A DNA stretch of 64,000 bases from Lineus longissimus (lineage: Eukaryota > Nemertea > Pilidiophora > Heteronemertea > Lineidae): NCBI RefSeq assembly GCF_910592395.1, contig NC_088312.1:17059292-17123291 (forward strand), in the 5' to 3' direction. Position numbers and translations under genes: made by a program. Below are positions 45,300 through 58,157 of the stretch, one piece after another. Each line of letters starts with the position of its first letter. Positions within the stretch are counted from its first letter, which is position 1. Under the pieces are notes generated by a model. It did not search any database, was not told the origin of the DNA, and worked only from the letters and a program-made list of their open reading frames with translations.

Positions 45300-47530
45300 T
45301 AGACAAAATGTTTACATTTTAGTTCACAAATAAAACCTGCAAATTTTACCAAACTTCACTCAATGATTAGTTAGAGTAGGTATAGGCAGCCGCCAAGACA
45401 AAGCTGAGGAAAGTGTGAATCTGCACTAATTAGTAGAAACAATGGTCATCTTTCCATGATCGTCACTGAATAAATATTTTCTCAATTGTGAAATAAATCA
45501 TACCTGTGCAATCGTCTTTTCTTTCTCTTGTTCATTGATACCCCATTTATATATTTATTCCATGTGAAACGGCAAAAAAAGCCATTTGAAAATGACCCGT
45601 TTCAGCCGGATAGGCCTTCTGCAGGCCTAAATCCGCATCAGATTTGACGCCGGTTTGGCACTGATTCTAAAATTTCGTAAAGCGCTGGCTTGGAATATCT
45701 CTATATAAAATGTATTGGCTACCATATTCTAGCATGTCCGACGAGCTTTCACCACATACCACATTGTCCGGGGGTTGGATATGAAGAAAGTTGAAAAATT
45801 AAATATTTTATAAAAACTCGAAATTCAACAGCAAAATAAGCATAGACCCCATTAAAATAATAAAGGAGAACTAGGTATCAAAATGTTCATTATGATCCCT
45901 AGATTTGGTATTTATTCAGTTATTCCCGGCGCCTTTGATTCCAAGGTAGCGCCGGACCATTGAAACTGGGGTACACTGCGAGACTGTGGTCAAAATGGCG
46001 TCGAGTGAACCGGGAGATCGCTAATCGCTGGTTTCAATTTTTTCACGGCCAAATTCAAGCATTCTGGAAACATAGTCTGCTAGATATATGAATAAGTATT
46101 CAACACAGCAAGGATTCGGAGTTATATATCGCTAGGATGACTTTAGACAACCTCTTTGAACAGCAGTGTTCGTTTGCGACCGGTGACATACTTCTCTGGT
46201 TACGTTTTGAGTTTGGTCACGTGACGAAATAAACTTGCCTTATAGGTGGAAAGGCTCACAGACATGTAAACATTAGCACGTGGCTTTGTTGATGGATTTC
46301 TTTTCATGCTTTGAAGTGATTTTAGTAGTGTTTCTGAGATGGATTTCTTAATTGAATACAATAAAGACAGCATGGATTTTGAAATAATTTATTTCAGTTC
46401 TCATATACACAAAGTGATGGCCTATTGTTACCAATATTTTGGCCATTACATTACAACGCACTTGTCCAGACCCCTAGTACTAGTAAACTTCTGGAGCCGT
46501 ATTTTTTCTCCTTAATTACCTGGGTGCCGCCGAAGATTTCTTCTACTGTATTTGGTTTAGCAATACCTCTGCTGAATTTGATGTCTGTCAGTGGTCATGG
46601 GCTAAAGTGTTATTTTGGGGGGGGGGGGGGCGTGCACCCCAAAAGTGATATTTTGAAGATGAAATTGTTAATAACTCCTTTCCTAGTCTAGATAGGGCAA
46701 AATGGACTACTCCAGTGGATTCAGCAGCCCATTTTACCTTAAGATAGAAATTTTCAGCCTATTTGAATGAAAATTAAAAATTTTCATTTTTTGTCATTTT
46801 TCGGCGTTTTGCTCCCGCGGTGCAAAATAGTGGCTGGGGACCATTTTTGGGTCCAATATCTTTCTTTAGGGCCTTTTCTAGGCTGTCAAAAAAAATGGGG
46901 CTACTGTGGGGGCCAATGTCAGTTGATATATGGAAGGAAAAGCCTGTAACACACCTAGAAGTTATTCTATGGGGGGTTCTAAATGGCTCCAGAGCAAAGT
47001 TGGTCTTCGGCAGCAATGGCCGAGGCTAAGTAAATTGCGTTCTAAAAAGGTCAATAATTTCAAAATTAGTTAAGTCACAGGCGTTTTCTTGCATTTATCC
47101 ATACTAGGCAGTAGGTACGCCATGTTAAAGAAGATTCAGTGGTGTAGAAAGCTTAGTTTTTGATATATGGGGGGTCAAAAACCACTTTTTTGCCGTTTCC
47201 GAGGAGGGGGGGTACCCAAAATCCTGTAACCGGCCATATTTCAGAAACTACTTGAGATAATCAGTTGAAATTTTCAGGGTGTTTTTATCTTGGCAAAAGA
47301 AAATATTTGATACCAAAATCATGTTTTTTTATTCAATTTGAAAATTTGCTTGCCTATACCTAGTTAGAGTTATACAGAGTTACACACTGTTACAGTGGTG
47401 TATTTCTAAACATGTTAACAAGTTTCAAGCAAGATAAACTTCAGAATGTTTATATTTTACATTCTCACAAATTAGGACAAGAACATGTCACAACCAGTGT
47501 GCATGGTCAGCGTCAACTTGTGCTGAAGAT
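45300..47530. other. Non-coding 3' region of the LTR retrotransposon
   Basis: 2.2 kb between pol and the 3' LTR with no env-like or other recognisable gene. It contains the 229-bp segment shared with 24780-25008 and a G-run near 46618-46630. Frames here lack motifs. Its length is unusual for an env-less element and may reflect secondary insertions. Confidence 0.55.
45375..45603. repeat. 229-bp segment, inverted copy of 24780-25008
   Basis: Near-identical partner of the segment upstream of the 333-aa gene, including the TATA-like stretch. Here it lies in the non-coding 3' region of the LTR element. Confidence 0.9.
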
Positions 47531-50500
47531 TCAAATTGGTCTATTTGAAAGGCAAACTGATACATAATCATCCAAATGTTTTGGTCTTTCCCGATGTCTG
47601 GATGACCTTCTCAGTGCAACCTCACTGCCAGTACCAACATTGGACTCAGTGTGGTCACAACCCTGATGGGGTTCTGTGCTAACACCACTGGAATCACTGT
47701 CAATCTGTCTAGACTTGATAACACCGTCCCCATCTGTGCTATCAGTGGGACTTGTAATTTTGCCCTCCACAAATCGCTTTACATGCCCAGTAGACCTGAA
47801 CCTTGTTGCTTTGGAATTTTGCAAAGTTAAACCACCACCATCTTTGTTCACAACTTCATACGGCTCTGGTTCAAAGAAAGATTCAACTTGTTTTCTCTAA
47901 ACGGCTTCTGCAATAACACCTTTTCACCCTCCTTAATGCTAGAACTCAGAGCACCCCTCTTCTCATCAGCATAGGTTTTGGAAACTAATTTGGACCTAGC
48001 GTCCCTCTCCCTCAGCTTGACCTGCCACTCGGCTTCTGTTGGTCTACCATGTTGCAACTGGAGCTTTGGCAATTTATCCCTTAACTCTCTACCCATCAAT
48101 GCTTGGGCTGGGGATACTCCAGTAGCAACATGGGGGGTGTTCCTATATTGGAAAAGGAAATTTTCTACTTCCTTTTTCCAATCTTTCTTCTCAAGTTTGG
48201 CAATTCTAATGCATTTTAGCAAGGTTTCATTGAACCGTTCAACGTTGCCGTTGCTTTGGGGCCAGTATGGCACGCTGGTTTTGTGTTCAATTCCAAGGTA
48301 CTCCAGAAATGCATCGAAACCTGCAGCGTTAAAAGGAGGTCCATTATCACTTCTAACAGAAAATGGGAGGCCATGCGTTTGAAACATTGCATCCATAACC
48401 CTTGTCACATGACCTGTGTCAGTTTTTTTGAGTAAAACCACCTCAGGCCACCTGGAATAGTAGTCAGTGGTTACGAGCAAATGCTCGCCATTGCACACTT
48501 CCAGCAAATCTACTGCTAAATCAAACCACGGTCCGTCGGGTAATGCGGTGGACTTTATTGGTTCCGGTTTGGCACGTGCTCCAACCAATTGGCACGGGTG
48601 GCAGGCTCTGATAAAGGACTCGACTTCCTTATCGATCCCTGGCCACCAAGCCTTATTTTTAAGCCGGGCTTTGGTCCGTACCATGCCCTGGTGTCCTTCA
48701 TGTGCCAGCCTTATCATTTTGTCTCTCAATTTCTCCGGAATGACAATCCTGTCCCCACGCATTACGAGACGCCCGTACAACCATAACTCATCTTTTACAG
48801 CATGGTAAGGTGACTGACTCAGATTAGACCAATCACTAGTCAAAATACACTCTTCAATAGCCTGAAGGGTTGCATCATTTGTAGATTCTTGCTCAATTAC
48901 ACTGGGTGTGATGGCAGCAGGCACTGCTTCAGTCACCACACTACGAGCAAATTCTTCAGTCTGCTTAGTTTCAACCTCAACGTTGCCAGAGTCCTCTATG
49001 GGCAGCCTACTCAACACATCGGCATAATTGTCTTTCCCTTTTATGTATTTCACCGTGTAGTGAAATTGCTGCATGAATAAAAGCCACCGTTCAATTCGAG
49101 CAGAGGGGGGCTTGGATCCTGGGCTGAGAACCCTTAACAAAGGCTTGTGGTCAGTCCGGATTTCGAACGTGGCCCCTAACAAAAATAAGATAAACTTCTC
49201 GCACGCCCACCTGACTCCAAGCGCCTCTCTCTCGAATTGAGAATACCTTGACTCCACATGAGTCAACTTTCGACTGGCATAATGCACTGGCTTGAAACTA
49301 CCATCATGCTGCTGTACCATCATGCTGCTGTTGTTCTAAAATCGCACCCAGACCAACTGGTGATGCATCCGTTACTACACGGGTCCTAGGACCCTGCTTA
49401 AAGTAAGCCATTACTGGACTTGAAGTCAACTTAGATTTTACATCTCTGAAAGCTTTGTCATGCACAGGCAACCACTCCCATTTGACCTGAGACCCTGTTA
49501 AGTCCCACAAAGGACTTGTGATGATAGCAAAATTCACTACAACTCTGGCACAAAACTGTGCTAGGCCTAGAAAGCTCCTAAGTTCTGCTTTGGTTTTAGG
49601 CTTAGGTGCCTCCACAATAGCTTTCACTTTGGCATCAGCTACCTTCAGACCCTTTGAAGTCATGTTGTGGCCCATGAACACCATACTGTCTCCCACATTG
49701 CACTTGGGGAAATTCAAGGTGAGTCCATGTTCATGCAATCTCTTGATAACCACTTCCACTCGCTCATATAGCTGGGCATAGTCCTCAGCTACCACGCGGA
49801 TGTCATCGTGCAGGTTGCATGCCCCTGGACAACCCTTTAGAATTTGCCCGATGATACACTGGAATTTCTCAGTCGCCATATTCATGCCAAAATTAAGGCG
49901 TTTGTACCGATACAACGAATTGGGCCCAGCAAATGTAGTTATATCCCTACAGCTTTCATCCAATTCAATCTGATGAAATGCCATGTTTAAGTCTAGTTTA
50001 CAAAAAAACTCTTGCTCCAGAAATCTCTTGGAGCGTCTCATCAACCGTAGGTACAGGATGCTTCTCTCTTTTAATGGCTTCATTGGCCCTTCTCATGTCC
50101 AGACACAACCTGATGGCGCCACTTGGCTTTTCGACAACCACCAAGGGGTTGGACCAGATATTGGCTCAATCACATCGAGGCCTTCCAACTCAGCCAACTT
50201 GTCACATACTTTTGCCCTCCGATTGAAGGGGATCCGTCGATGCTGGGCTACAGGCTTGACATTCTGGTCTATATGCAATTTCAATTTGTAATTCTTAAGT
50301 TTCCCTAGGCCAGTGAAAACCTGTGGATACTTCTTTCTCAAACTATGCAAAATTGAATGCACTTCCTTGCCAGCATCGCACGCATTCACTTCATACCCTA
50401 CTTTCAGCAAATTCAGGTTCTCCGATGTAGGCCTACCCAGCAGTGTTGGCTGGTCCCCAGGAATTACAATGAAGTCAGCAACACAACAAGCACGTCCCGC

Positions 50501-51727
50501 CTGCAATCTTAGGGCACATTTTCCCAAGATTGTCAGTGGCTCCGTCGCACAATATGTGAAAACCTTGCTATTGGAAGCACGTAAATTCACATCTATGTCG
50601 GCAGTTACCAATTTGAATGTATTTTCCGACATTAAGTTGCAAGTTGCTCCTGAGTCCACGACTACATCAGTGCCAACGTTCCCAACTTTAACGCGCAAAA
50701 CGTCACTTCGCAAATTTCTCCTTGGGACGTCACTACCAGTATCCTCAATTGACCTGAATGCGTAGTATGCTGCCTCGTTATCCTGGTTATTTTCGGACCC
50801 GGAGTCAGACTCCTCAATCTGATGCACCCTGTCACGTTGCCTACCACCCCGACCACCACGTGTACGATTACGACCAAGACCACTCTCCTTGGACTTGGGG
50901 ACACAATCCTCCCATTTGGCACGACACTCTGAGGCTCGGTGACCCAATCTGTCACATCTAAAACACTTGATGGTGCCGCCATCTTTAGCCCACTTATCAG
51001 CACTGGTACCAGTCTCAGCACTGGTACAGTCCTTTGCAAAATGGCCTAATTGACCACAGCGGAAACAACGTACATCGCCACGTGACTTGTTTTGGCCCCT
51101 TTTGTCTCTCGGGTTACTACCGGCCTTTACAAAATTGACAGACTTATGGTCACTCGGCACCAAAATCAATGCATCCTTGTCGTGATACGTTCTTATAATG
51201 TCAATTACTTTCATCAACGTTAGCTTATCTTCGCGATAAAGTTTACTCTTCAGCGGTTTATTCTTTATAAACAGCAACACTCTATCGCGGACCTGATCAC
51301 TCGTTGTATCAGCGTTTCCGAACTCACAAGATTTAGCCAGCTCTTTCAATCGGGTCACGTAATTGTCGATACTCTCCCCTGGCTTGGGATCAGCCGTGAG
51401 GAATTTTTGTCTCGCAAGTGGCACATTTTTTTTAAACTTAAAATGACCATTGAGACAGTCCTTTAACTTGCCGAAATCGTTTTCCTCTCCTTGCTCATCA
51501 GCAGTTTTCGTCCGGAAAATGTCTCGGATACCCTCTCCGGCTATGTGGAGCATTAGTGCGCGCCTCTGCGCTGCATGCTGTACCCCCGACGCAGCCACAA
51601 ACAAATCAAAGTCTTGTATCCAGCGCTCCCATCGCTGTGCGAGGGCCTCCGGCTCTCCAATGCAGTCAAATGCATCCACACACGGCAGCCCGCTCAGGGC
51701 CGTTGGCGCGGTTACTGGTGGGGCCAT
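47531..51727 (-). pseudogene. gag-pol of the LTR retrotransposon, multiply frameshifted
   Basis: The ATG at 51727 opens gag; the frame is open further upstream, but this Met fits. Gag carries two CCHC zinc knuckles (CFRCGQLGHFAKDC and CFRCDRLGHRASEC), then protease with DSGA. The frame breaks near 50143 in the reverse transcriptase N-terminus. A run of seven T on the coding strand (50002-50008) shifts it again. The segment 50083-49304 holds KLDLNMAFHQIEL, a NLHDDI catalytic block and the start of RNase H. A 16-bp tandem duplication (49299-49330) breaks RNase H. The next frame (49323-47848) holds RTDHKPLL, an integrase HHCC zinc finger and a DDE core (DLAVDLLEV, RSDNGPPF, GNVERFN). A final shift near 47875 precedes a 106-codon tail. 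No lesion-free product can be made from this copy. Confidence 0.9.
49299..49330. repeat. 16-bp tandem duplication in RNase H
   Basis: taccatcatgctgctg occurs twice in a row and shifts the pol frame by one base. Confidence 0.92.
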
Positions 51728-51818
51728 AACGAGATTTCCGACGGGGATTTTACAACTTTCGACACACAATCAATTACTTTCGAGCGTTTCTACTGAATGT
51801 CTAATCATTCATTATTTG

Positions 51819-51836
51819 TTTTCATCCTCGTCGCCA
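51819..51836 (-). promoter_or_regulatory. Primer binding site
   Basis: Five bases inside the 5' LTR the minus strand reads TGGCGACGAGGATG. It begins with TGG, as a site complementary to a tRNA 3' CCA end should. The tRNA is not assigned. Confidence 0.65.
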
Positions 51837-51841
51837 ATTTA

Positions 51842-51996
51842 TGTCGTGTCCTTGGCTGAACAAACTCACATAAAACAGATGTAAGAAACCGACTCGAGAT
51901 GTTTATTGTGCCGCCGTGATTCATCCTCCTGTTCCGGTTCCTAGCCCGGGTACATGTATAATATGAATACAGAAAATGGAACGAAGTTCCACCACA
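51842..51996 (-). repeat. 5' LTR
   Basis: 155 bp, partner of 45134-45288, followed on the right by the target duplication aattc. Confidence 0.93.
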
Positions 51997-52001
51997 AATT
52001 C

Positions 52002-53137
52002 GTGAGTCGTTTTGCTTTAAGCACTGAACTTGAAAGAAATCTCTGTTGCGCGTTGCGAAATCGTTACCACTAAAAAATTTCGGCAGCAAATTCAGCATCA
52101 GAAAACTTCCAATGTATTATTTCGTAGTGAAACAGAATGACTCGGGGCCTGACATCAGAGGAAAATACAGGCGAAAATTACGGGTGGCTGATTATCATAA
52201 GCTCCTACACAAGGCCCTAATCCTACCATTTCAAGAAGATAATCCCCTGCTGGTATCTATCCAAAATGGCCCATCCAAAATGTTCGAAAATGATCCTCTA
52301 GGTTAACCACAACCCGGTAGTCCCGCCCGCACTGCCCGTCCAAACAAAATACAAGGATACCTCACATACCGAAATCACTGTGTGCGCACATTACAGCAGA
52401 ATTTGAGTAAACTCTGAATACAAACTCCACCAATAACACACAAAGTTTAGAAATTCCAACACATTACTATGATGCATTCCATTGTACACACTAATACACT
52501 TCACCCCCTAGACAAACTACCCAAAAAATGTACTGCATAAGCATAATAAGCAAACATCAAGAGCAGTGGGGTCCATATCGATATTACTCAGGTTGTTCTG
52601 GTTTTTCTACACCCCAGCCAATATTTATGGAAATAGTCCAGCCAAACAGCTGAATAAACTAAAAATCCATCACCCCAGTCCCAATAATGACAATTCGATG
52701 CATGGAATATCACAAAAAGATTTTTTAAATTTCACTATTTCGATGACTTTGAAGCGTTGACATGCCTGCTTTTCTTGGTACTGCATCGAGAGTTCCTAGC
52801 CTGGAGCTAAGCTCAGTTTTGAGGCCGTCGACTGATCTCATTGGGCAGTCCTGCTGCATGTAGATGCCAATCATTTTGTTTAGCGCAAAAAAGGGATGAT
52901 AAGGTAAACTAGAAGCGATAAAATCACCTCAAAGCGAAGGTATAAGTTGACCATCTGCTCAACTCACCAGGTGAGATGTTCTGCGAACCTGAAGCTTTAT
53001 GGTCTGAAGCGCTGATAAATTAAATTCAAAGGAATAAAATCGCTTCAAATCAATGGTATCAGTCAATCATCCGCTCAACACACCAGCTCAGATGTCTAGA
53101 TTAGATTCTTGTGATTGGTTTGAGGTTATTAGTTTTT
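52002..53137. other. Unassigned interval with repeat fragments
   Basis: 52046-52306 has an 86-codon frame without recognisable motifs. 52563-52765 is a partial family C copy (ggggtccatatcgatattac, tagtccagc-caaac, tttcgatgactttgaagcg). 52790-53137 resembles family B body sequence at 40140-40330. Confidence 0.5.
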
Positions 53138-53825
53138 AGCTCAGCTGACAAAGTCAGCGAAGCTGGTAATATTACTAGGGGAATGGTGTCTGTCCTTCCT
53201 TCCGTGTCACTTTTGGGCATTTTGTAACCGCAAGGCCTAAGCACTTCGTTAATGCTGCTAAATTAGGCGTAACCCAAGATGTACTCGGAAACCAAAAATC
53301 AGTGCGATCCGACCTACATTAAGCGAATGAGGTCATCGGCAAGTTTAAACTTCATTCCTTTATACCTCGGTCCACAGAGGAAATATAGTTTTCACATCTG
53401 GCCGAATATTTTTTGATAATTTTTCATTTTTACTTGTAATGGTATTAGTTTAGTTTTCACCGCCAGTTGACGCTACAGGCACATTTAACTGAATTTTTGA
53501 CAATTCAAAAGCCCGGGCTATGATGTATAGTTGCGCAGTTGTATTCTGCACATGGAATTGGCCAAGGAACCAGGCTGTATTTCAGCATTCCCACTGTGAC
53601 CAGTCTAAAGATGGAAGATTGATTTTGCAACACGGTAACCAATTTTCTGCTAAAAAGAAGTGAAGTAGGCGATATTATCACTAATTCCTTTCAGTGGGTA
53701 GTCATAAGGTCTTTAGGGACTACTTTCAGAAATAAGTTCTTAAAAGCCGATATTTACTACTTTACACCCTCAGTCCTGTGTTATTAGGTCATCCAGGTGA
53801 GTGTCAGGCCCTTGGGCCTCTTGTT
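53138..53825 (+). mobile_element. Compact family B element with both ends
   Basis: 5' hairpin at 53138-53164 after a T-run. The body includes ttttcatttttacttgtaat (the uninterrupted form of the site filled by family A at 19239) and gttttcaccgccag. It ends at the 3' hairpin AGGCCC/GGGCCT and cttgtt. At 688 bp it is the shortest copy with both termini here. No coding capacity. Confidence 0.75.
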
Positions 53826-53958
53826 TATATCTCATCACTAGACGGACGTATTATTATGATATGGGCTGGTCATGTGTTGAGCGTTGTGCGTCCAGGCTTT
53901 GAGCGTCATGCGTCCAGGCTTTAACTTTAGAACCGCTAGAAATTTCACTCACATTTTT

Positions 53959-54370
53959 AGCTCAGCTGACAAAGTCAGCGAGCTGGTAGAATGATGATAG
54001 AATGGAGGCAGATTTTGTCTGTCCGTCTGTCCATCTGTCAAAATGGGCCGCACGTTTTGTAACCATAAGACCTAGGCACTTTGTTGACGCTGATAAATTA
54101 GGCGTAACCCAAGATGAACTCCAAAACCAAAAATTGGCGTGATCTTACCTACATTAAGCAAATTAGGTCATAGCGAAGTTTCAACTTCTTTCCTTTTATA
54201 CCTCGGTCCACAGATAAAAATAATGTTTTCAAATCTGGCCTAATATTTTTTTATAATTTTCCGTTTTCAGTTTTAATGGATTTAGTTTAGTTTTTACCGC
54301 CAGTTGGCGTTACAGGCACATTTGACTGAATTTTTTTGCGATTCAAATTTGGCAGTGCCCAAACCTTTTT
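53959..54370 (+). mobile_element. Family B element, 5' part
   Basis: 5' hairpin variant at 53959-53984 and the body to gttttt-accgccagttggcg. It is cut at 54371 by the 5' end of another family B copy that starts within a T-run. Confidence 0.65.
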
Positions 54371-54954
54371 AGCTCAGCTGACAAAGTCAGCGGAGCTAGT
54401 CAAATAGCTATTCGATTGGTGTCCGTCCTTCCATCCTTCCTTCCTTCTAGCCATCTGTAGACAAAGTTGGGCATTTTGTAATCATACAACCGAGGCACTT
54501 CAAATCTAGTCTTGCTTATAAACACCGCAGAAAATGTTGCTTACGGAAAAAAATTTGGGCGATTCGACTCAAATTCAGCTCCCCAGGGGGCAAAATGCGT
54601 AAATGAAAAAACAATTTTTTTTCGCTCTATTCCAGCAGATAAAAGCTTGAAATAAAGTTGAAAAGGTCTTCATGATACAGAAGTTTTGATATAAAATAGA
54701 TTAGTGTCGATTTATATCACCAGTTGGCGGTAGTTAGCAAAACTGTTGTTTGACCCGGATGATTCCGCTTTAAATTTCCCGCCGCGAACTGACATGAAAA
54801 CCTCGAACCAGGGAATACCGGACTGCTGGTATTGCCAGTGCATCCACTGTATGAACGGCTCGTCTGGGGTAAATTGACGAGGCGGCTCGACCCTCCACTG
54901 AGCGGTCGAGGTTACCTGGAGTACTGTCATCAAGAAAATGGCGGTGACCTTTTT

Positions 54955-55008
54955 GGCTCACCGTAGGGGAGTCTATACAATACCGCAGTGTCCGTCGTCC
55001 GTCGTCGT

Positions 55009-55100
<92 letters not shown>

Positions 55101-56674
55101 CGTCGTATCCTAGTTCAAAAACAGTGGCACGTTTCTTAACCGCTAGGTCTATGAACTTAAAACTTTGTACACATGACCCCCTAGGTCAGATGACCCGTGA
55201 CACTAAATTTCTGTCCGATCTGATTCTCTACTTGGCCACCAGGGGGCCAAATGTGGATATCTAAAAAGTGTGATATCTCGCTTATTAGTGACTTGTTTTC
55301 GATGAAACTTTTGTTGTAGGTACTCATAGCAAATATACATCTTATATCATACGGGTTTTTAATTTGACCTACTTTTCAAGGTCACAGAGGTCATATGGCG
55401 TAAATTGGCCGTTAGAGTGTAAACTATGGCACGTTTCTTAACCACTAAAGCTATGAACTTGAAACTTGGTACATATAACCCCCTATATCACATAGCCTCT
55501 GGTGCTGAATTTCAGTTTGATCTGATTCTCAACTTTGCCACCAGGGGGCCAAAAGTGGAAATCTAAAAAGTGTGATATCTCGCTTATAAGTGACTTGTTT
55601 TCGATAAAATTTTTATGGTAGGTACCCTTAGGAAGAATACATCACATATCTTACGGGTTTTCAGTTTGACCTACTTTTCAAGGTCACAGAGGTCATATGG
55701 CGTAAATTGGCCGTTAGAGTGTAAACTATGGCACGTTTCTTAACCACTAAAGCTATGAACTTGAAACTTGGTACATATAACCCCCTATATCACATAGCCT
55801 CTGGTGCTGAATTTCAGTTTGATCTGATTCTCAACTTTGCCACCAGGGGGCCAAAAGTGGAAATCTAAAAAGTGTGATATTTCGCTTATAAGTGACTTGT
55901 TTTCGATAACATTTTTATGGTAGGTACCCTTAGGAAAAATACATCACATATCTTACGGGTTTTCAATTTGACCTACTTTTCAAGGTCACAGAGGTCATAT
56001 GGCGTAAATTGGCCGTTAGAGTGTAAACTATGGCACGTTTCTTAACCAGTAAAGCTATGAACTTGAAACTTGGTGCATATAACCCCCTACATCAGATAAC
56101 CTCTGATGCCAAATTTTGGCTCGATCTGATTCTTTATTCGGCCACCAGGGGGCCATAATGGAAAAAGTAAGAAGTGCAATATCTTGCTTATTTTTAGTGA
56201 TTCGTTTTCAATAACATTTTTATGGTAGGTTCTCCTAGCAAGGATACATCACATATCATATGAGTTTTCGATCTGACCTGTTTTTCAAGGTCACAGAGGT
56301 CAAATGGCGTAAATTTGTCGTTTGATTGTAACTATGGCACGTTTCTTAACCACTAAAGCTTTGAACTTGAAATTTGATACACATGACTCCCTACGTCATG
56401 TAACCTCGGACACCGAATTTCGATCTGATCTGGTACTCAACTCGGCCACCAGGAGGCCAAAACTAAAATAGGTAAAAAGTGCAATATCTCGTTTATTATT
56501 GACTTGTTTTTGATGATATTCTGATGGTACTTACTCCAAGCAACGATACATCACATGTCATACCGACTTTGGTTTGACCTATATACTATACATGTACAAT
56601 GTTTCTTAATCTGGATGAATTACAAAGCACCAAATATCTATACGGTGAGCACAATGGCCCCTGGCCGTTTCATT
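54955..56674 (+). mobile_element. Family A element nested in family B, complete
   Basis: Starts ggctcaccgtaggggagtc after ttttt and carries the longest TCG microsatellite. It then has monomers whose aaggtcacagaggtc ends lie at about 55377, 55679, 55981 and 56286 (spacing 302-305 bp, the first two almost identical). It ends with the GGCC hairpin and tttcatt. There is no target duplication; the flanks rejoin across a T-run. Confidence 0.85.
54992..55107. repeat. (TCG)n microsatellite inside family A
   Basis: About 115 bp, with roughly 30 pure units in the centre. An Arg-run frame on the plus strand is an artefact of it. Confidence 0.95.
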
Positions 56675-57210
56675 ATTTCTACCGAAGCGATGATTTTGTA
56701 AGTGACAAATTTTCTTATTTAAGCCTTTACGGAAATGTATTTTGGTTCGAAACTTCACACGTTTATAGAAAAGATCAACGAGAATGTGTTCAAATGCCCT
56801 CATAACGATGAGTTCAACGGAATTTGGTCAAAACAACCTTCGAATGGAGTCAACTTTTTTTGCGAAATTGAAGCGACGACCTCATTATTTATCGTAATTT
56901 ATGCAGATCTGAGTCCAGCTGATGGGTGATGTTCTGATTTGTGTTCAAACTATTGGAAACTTCGGATTAGTTCTACTATTCTGCAGGAGTATATTATAGC
57001 CATTGATGTTGGCAGCTAAAAGCACGAAAACTTTGTTTATTTATCAAACTGTATCGAGTGTTATCGAATCGAATGGATGTGTCGATCGTCGGGGCGGATT
57101 GATATGTGGTTGTGCGTCCAAGGCGATTAGGTCATTCAGTTAGTTTGAGAAAGATCATGATCATGAAGATGCGTGTTGTGTTATCATAACCGGAAAATAA
57201 TTTGAAGTTA

Positions 57211-57922
57211 TTAGTGCTGTTGTCATTGCCATTTTTTGCATGGAATGATAGTTCGAGAGCTCTCATCGACGTATTCAGCTTTGACGGAAAGTAGGTCCAG
57301 ATTTGGCAACACGCCAGCTGTCTCACATGTTCCTCCTGGAGTCACCAGGTGCTACAGCCAACACTGTACAATCACTTTCCATCCTGACGTCTTGTAATTA
57401 TCTTTGCCAAATCAGTGATTCTTATATAATTTACTCCATGCTTGCAATCAGCCTTTGTTAAATTCCAATCACCTGCAGGTCAGGTCAATCTTTTACCAAT
57501 AAAGTTAATTTTCTTAAGCGCCTCTTTATCTTACTTCTTCACATACAGGGCATCCCAAACACTTAATCCGCTAAATCCGCTAAATCCATTAACCCCCCAT
57601 TTCAAGTTGGTATTGCCCCAGACCCAAGCTCAACGGTACACTGATCATGTAAGTGTCCAGATACCTTTTCAGGACATACCAGTATGAGGACATCAATTTT
57701 GATACCAGAAGGAAAACCAATCCTGTCCGTGTGTCACTGTGACATAGATCCTGGCTCTATTGGAAATGTCGCACTCGCACTGCATTACTTCATGTGATGT
57801 CACTTACATCTTTCACAGTTGACAAATTGAAGCATCCATGGTTATTGTAACTATATAGTCCTTGCCAAATCTATCTAAAAGTATCAGTAAAACTGCTAAA
57901 CTATGAATTGTATCTGCTTACT
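57211..57922. other. Unassigned interval
   Basis: No gene recognised. It holds three short tandem ctaaatccg-type units (about 57562-57590) and a segment with caatcacctgcaggtcaggtc also found near 32828. Confidence 0.4.
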
Positions 57923-57954
57923 CAGCTGAGCGCCAGGCCCTTGGGCCTCTTGTT
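57923..57954 (+). mobile_element. Family B 3' terminus
   Basis: cagctgagcgccaggccctt then gggcctcttgtt. The sequence that follows (57960-58155) resembles 20477-20670. Confidence 0.72.
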
Positions 57955-58157
57955 ACAAGAAGCGTCAGTACTGTCACCGATTGGTCGATCAATAGAAAAG
58001 ACGTCACCATTTAAAATGGCGGAATCTGCATCAATCAAGGTGAGTGAAATTTCTCATGTTCAATCGGTTGATACTCTCAATCGACATGATCATGTACCTA
58101 AATTTCGTTTAGGTACAAAAAAAGGGTCTATGGAATACAGATCTGTCAATAGTTTTT

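Larger units (their letters stand above)
45134..51996 (-). mobile_element. Ty3/gypsy-type LTR retrotransposon, full length
   Basis: 6863 bp bounded by 155-bp LTRs and flanked by the 5-bp direct repeat aattc (45129-45133, 51997-52001). Gene order on the minus strand is gag (two zinc knuckles), protease, reverse transcriptase, RNase H, integrase, which is the Ty3/gypsy (Metaviridae) order. The LTRs differ at one noticed base, implying a young insertion. However, gag-pol carries several frame-disrupting lesions and 2.2 kb of non-coding DNA separates pol from the 3' LTR. It lies downstream of the UTP11 exons in opposite orientation, probably inside that gene's next intron. Confidence 0.92.
54371..57210 (+). 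mobile_element. Family B element, split by a family A element
   Basis: 5' hairpin at 54371-54397 and body to about 54950. After the family A insertion the body resumes at 56675 with atttctaccgaagcgatg. The unsplit form, gtgacatttttatttctacc, occurs at about 30715 and 58598, so the insertion point is known. Confidence 0.7.

Noticed and set aside
47978-51884. Plus-strand ORFs up to 150 codons
   Set aside because: Shadows of gag-pol on the minus strand; no motifs.
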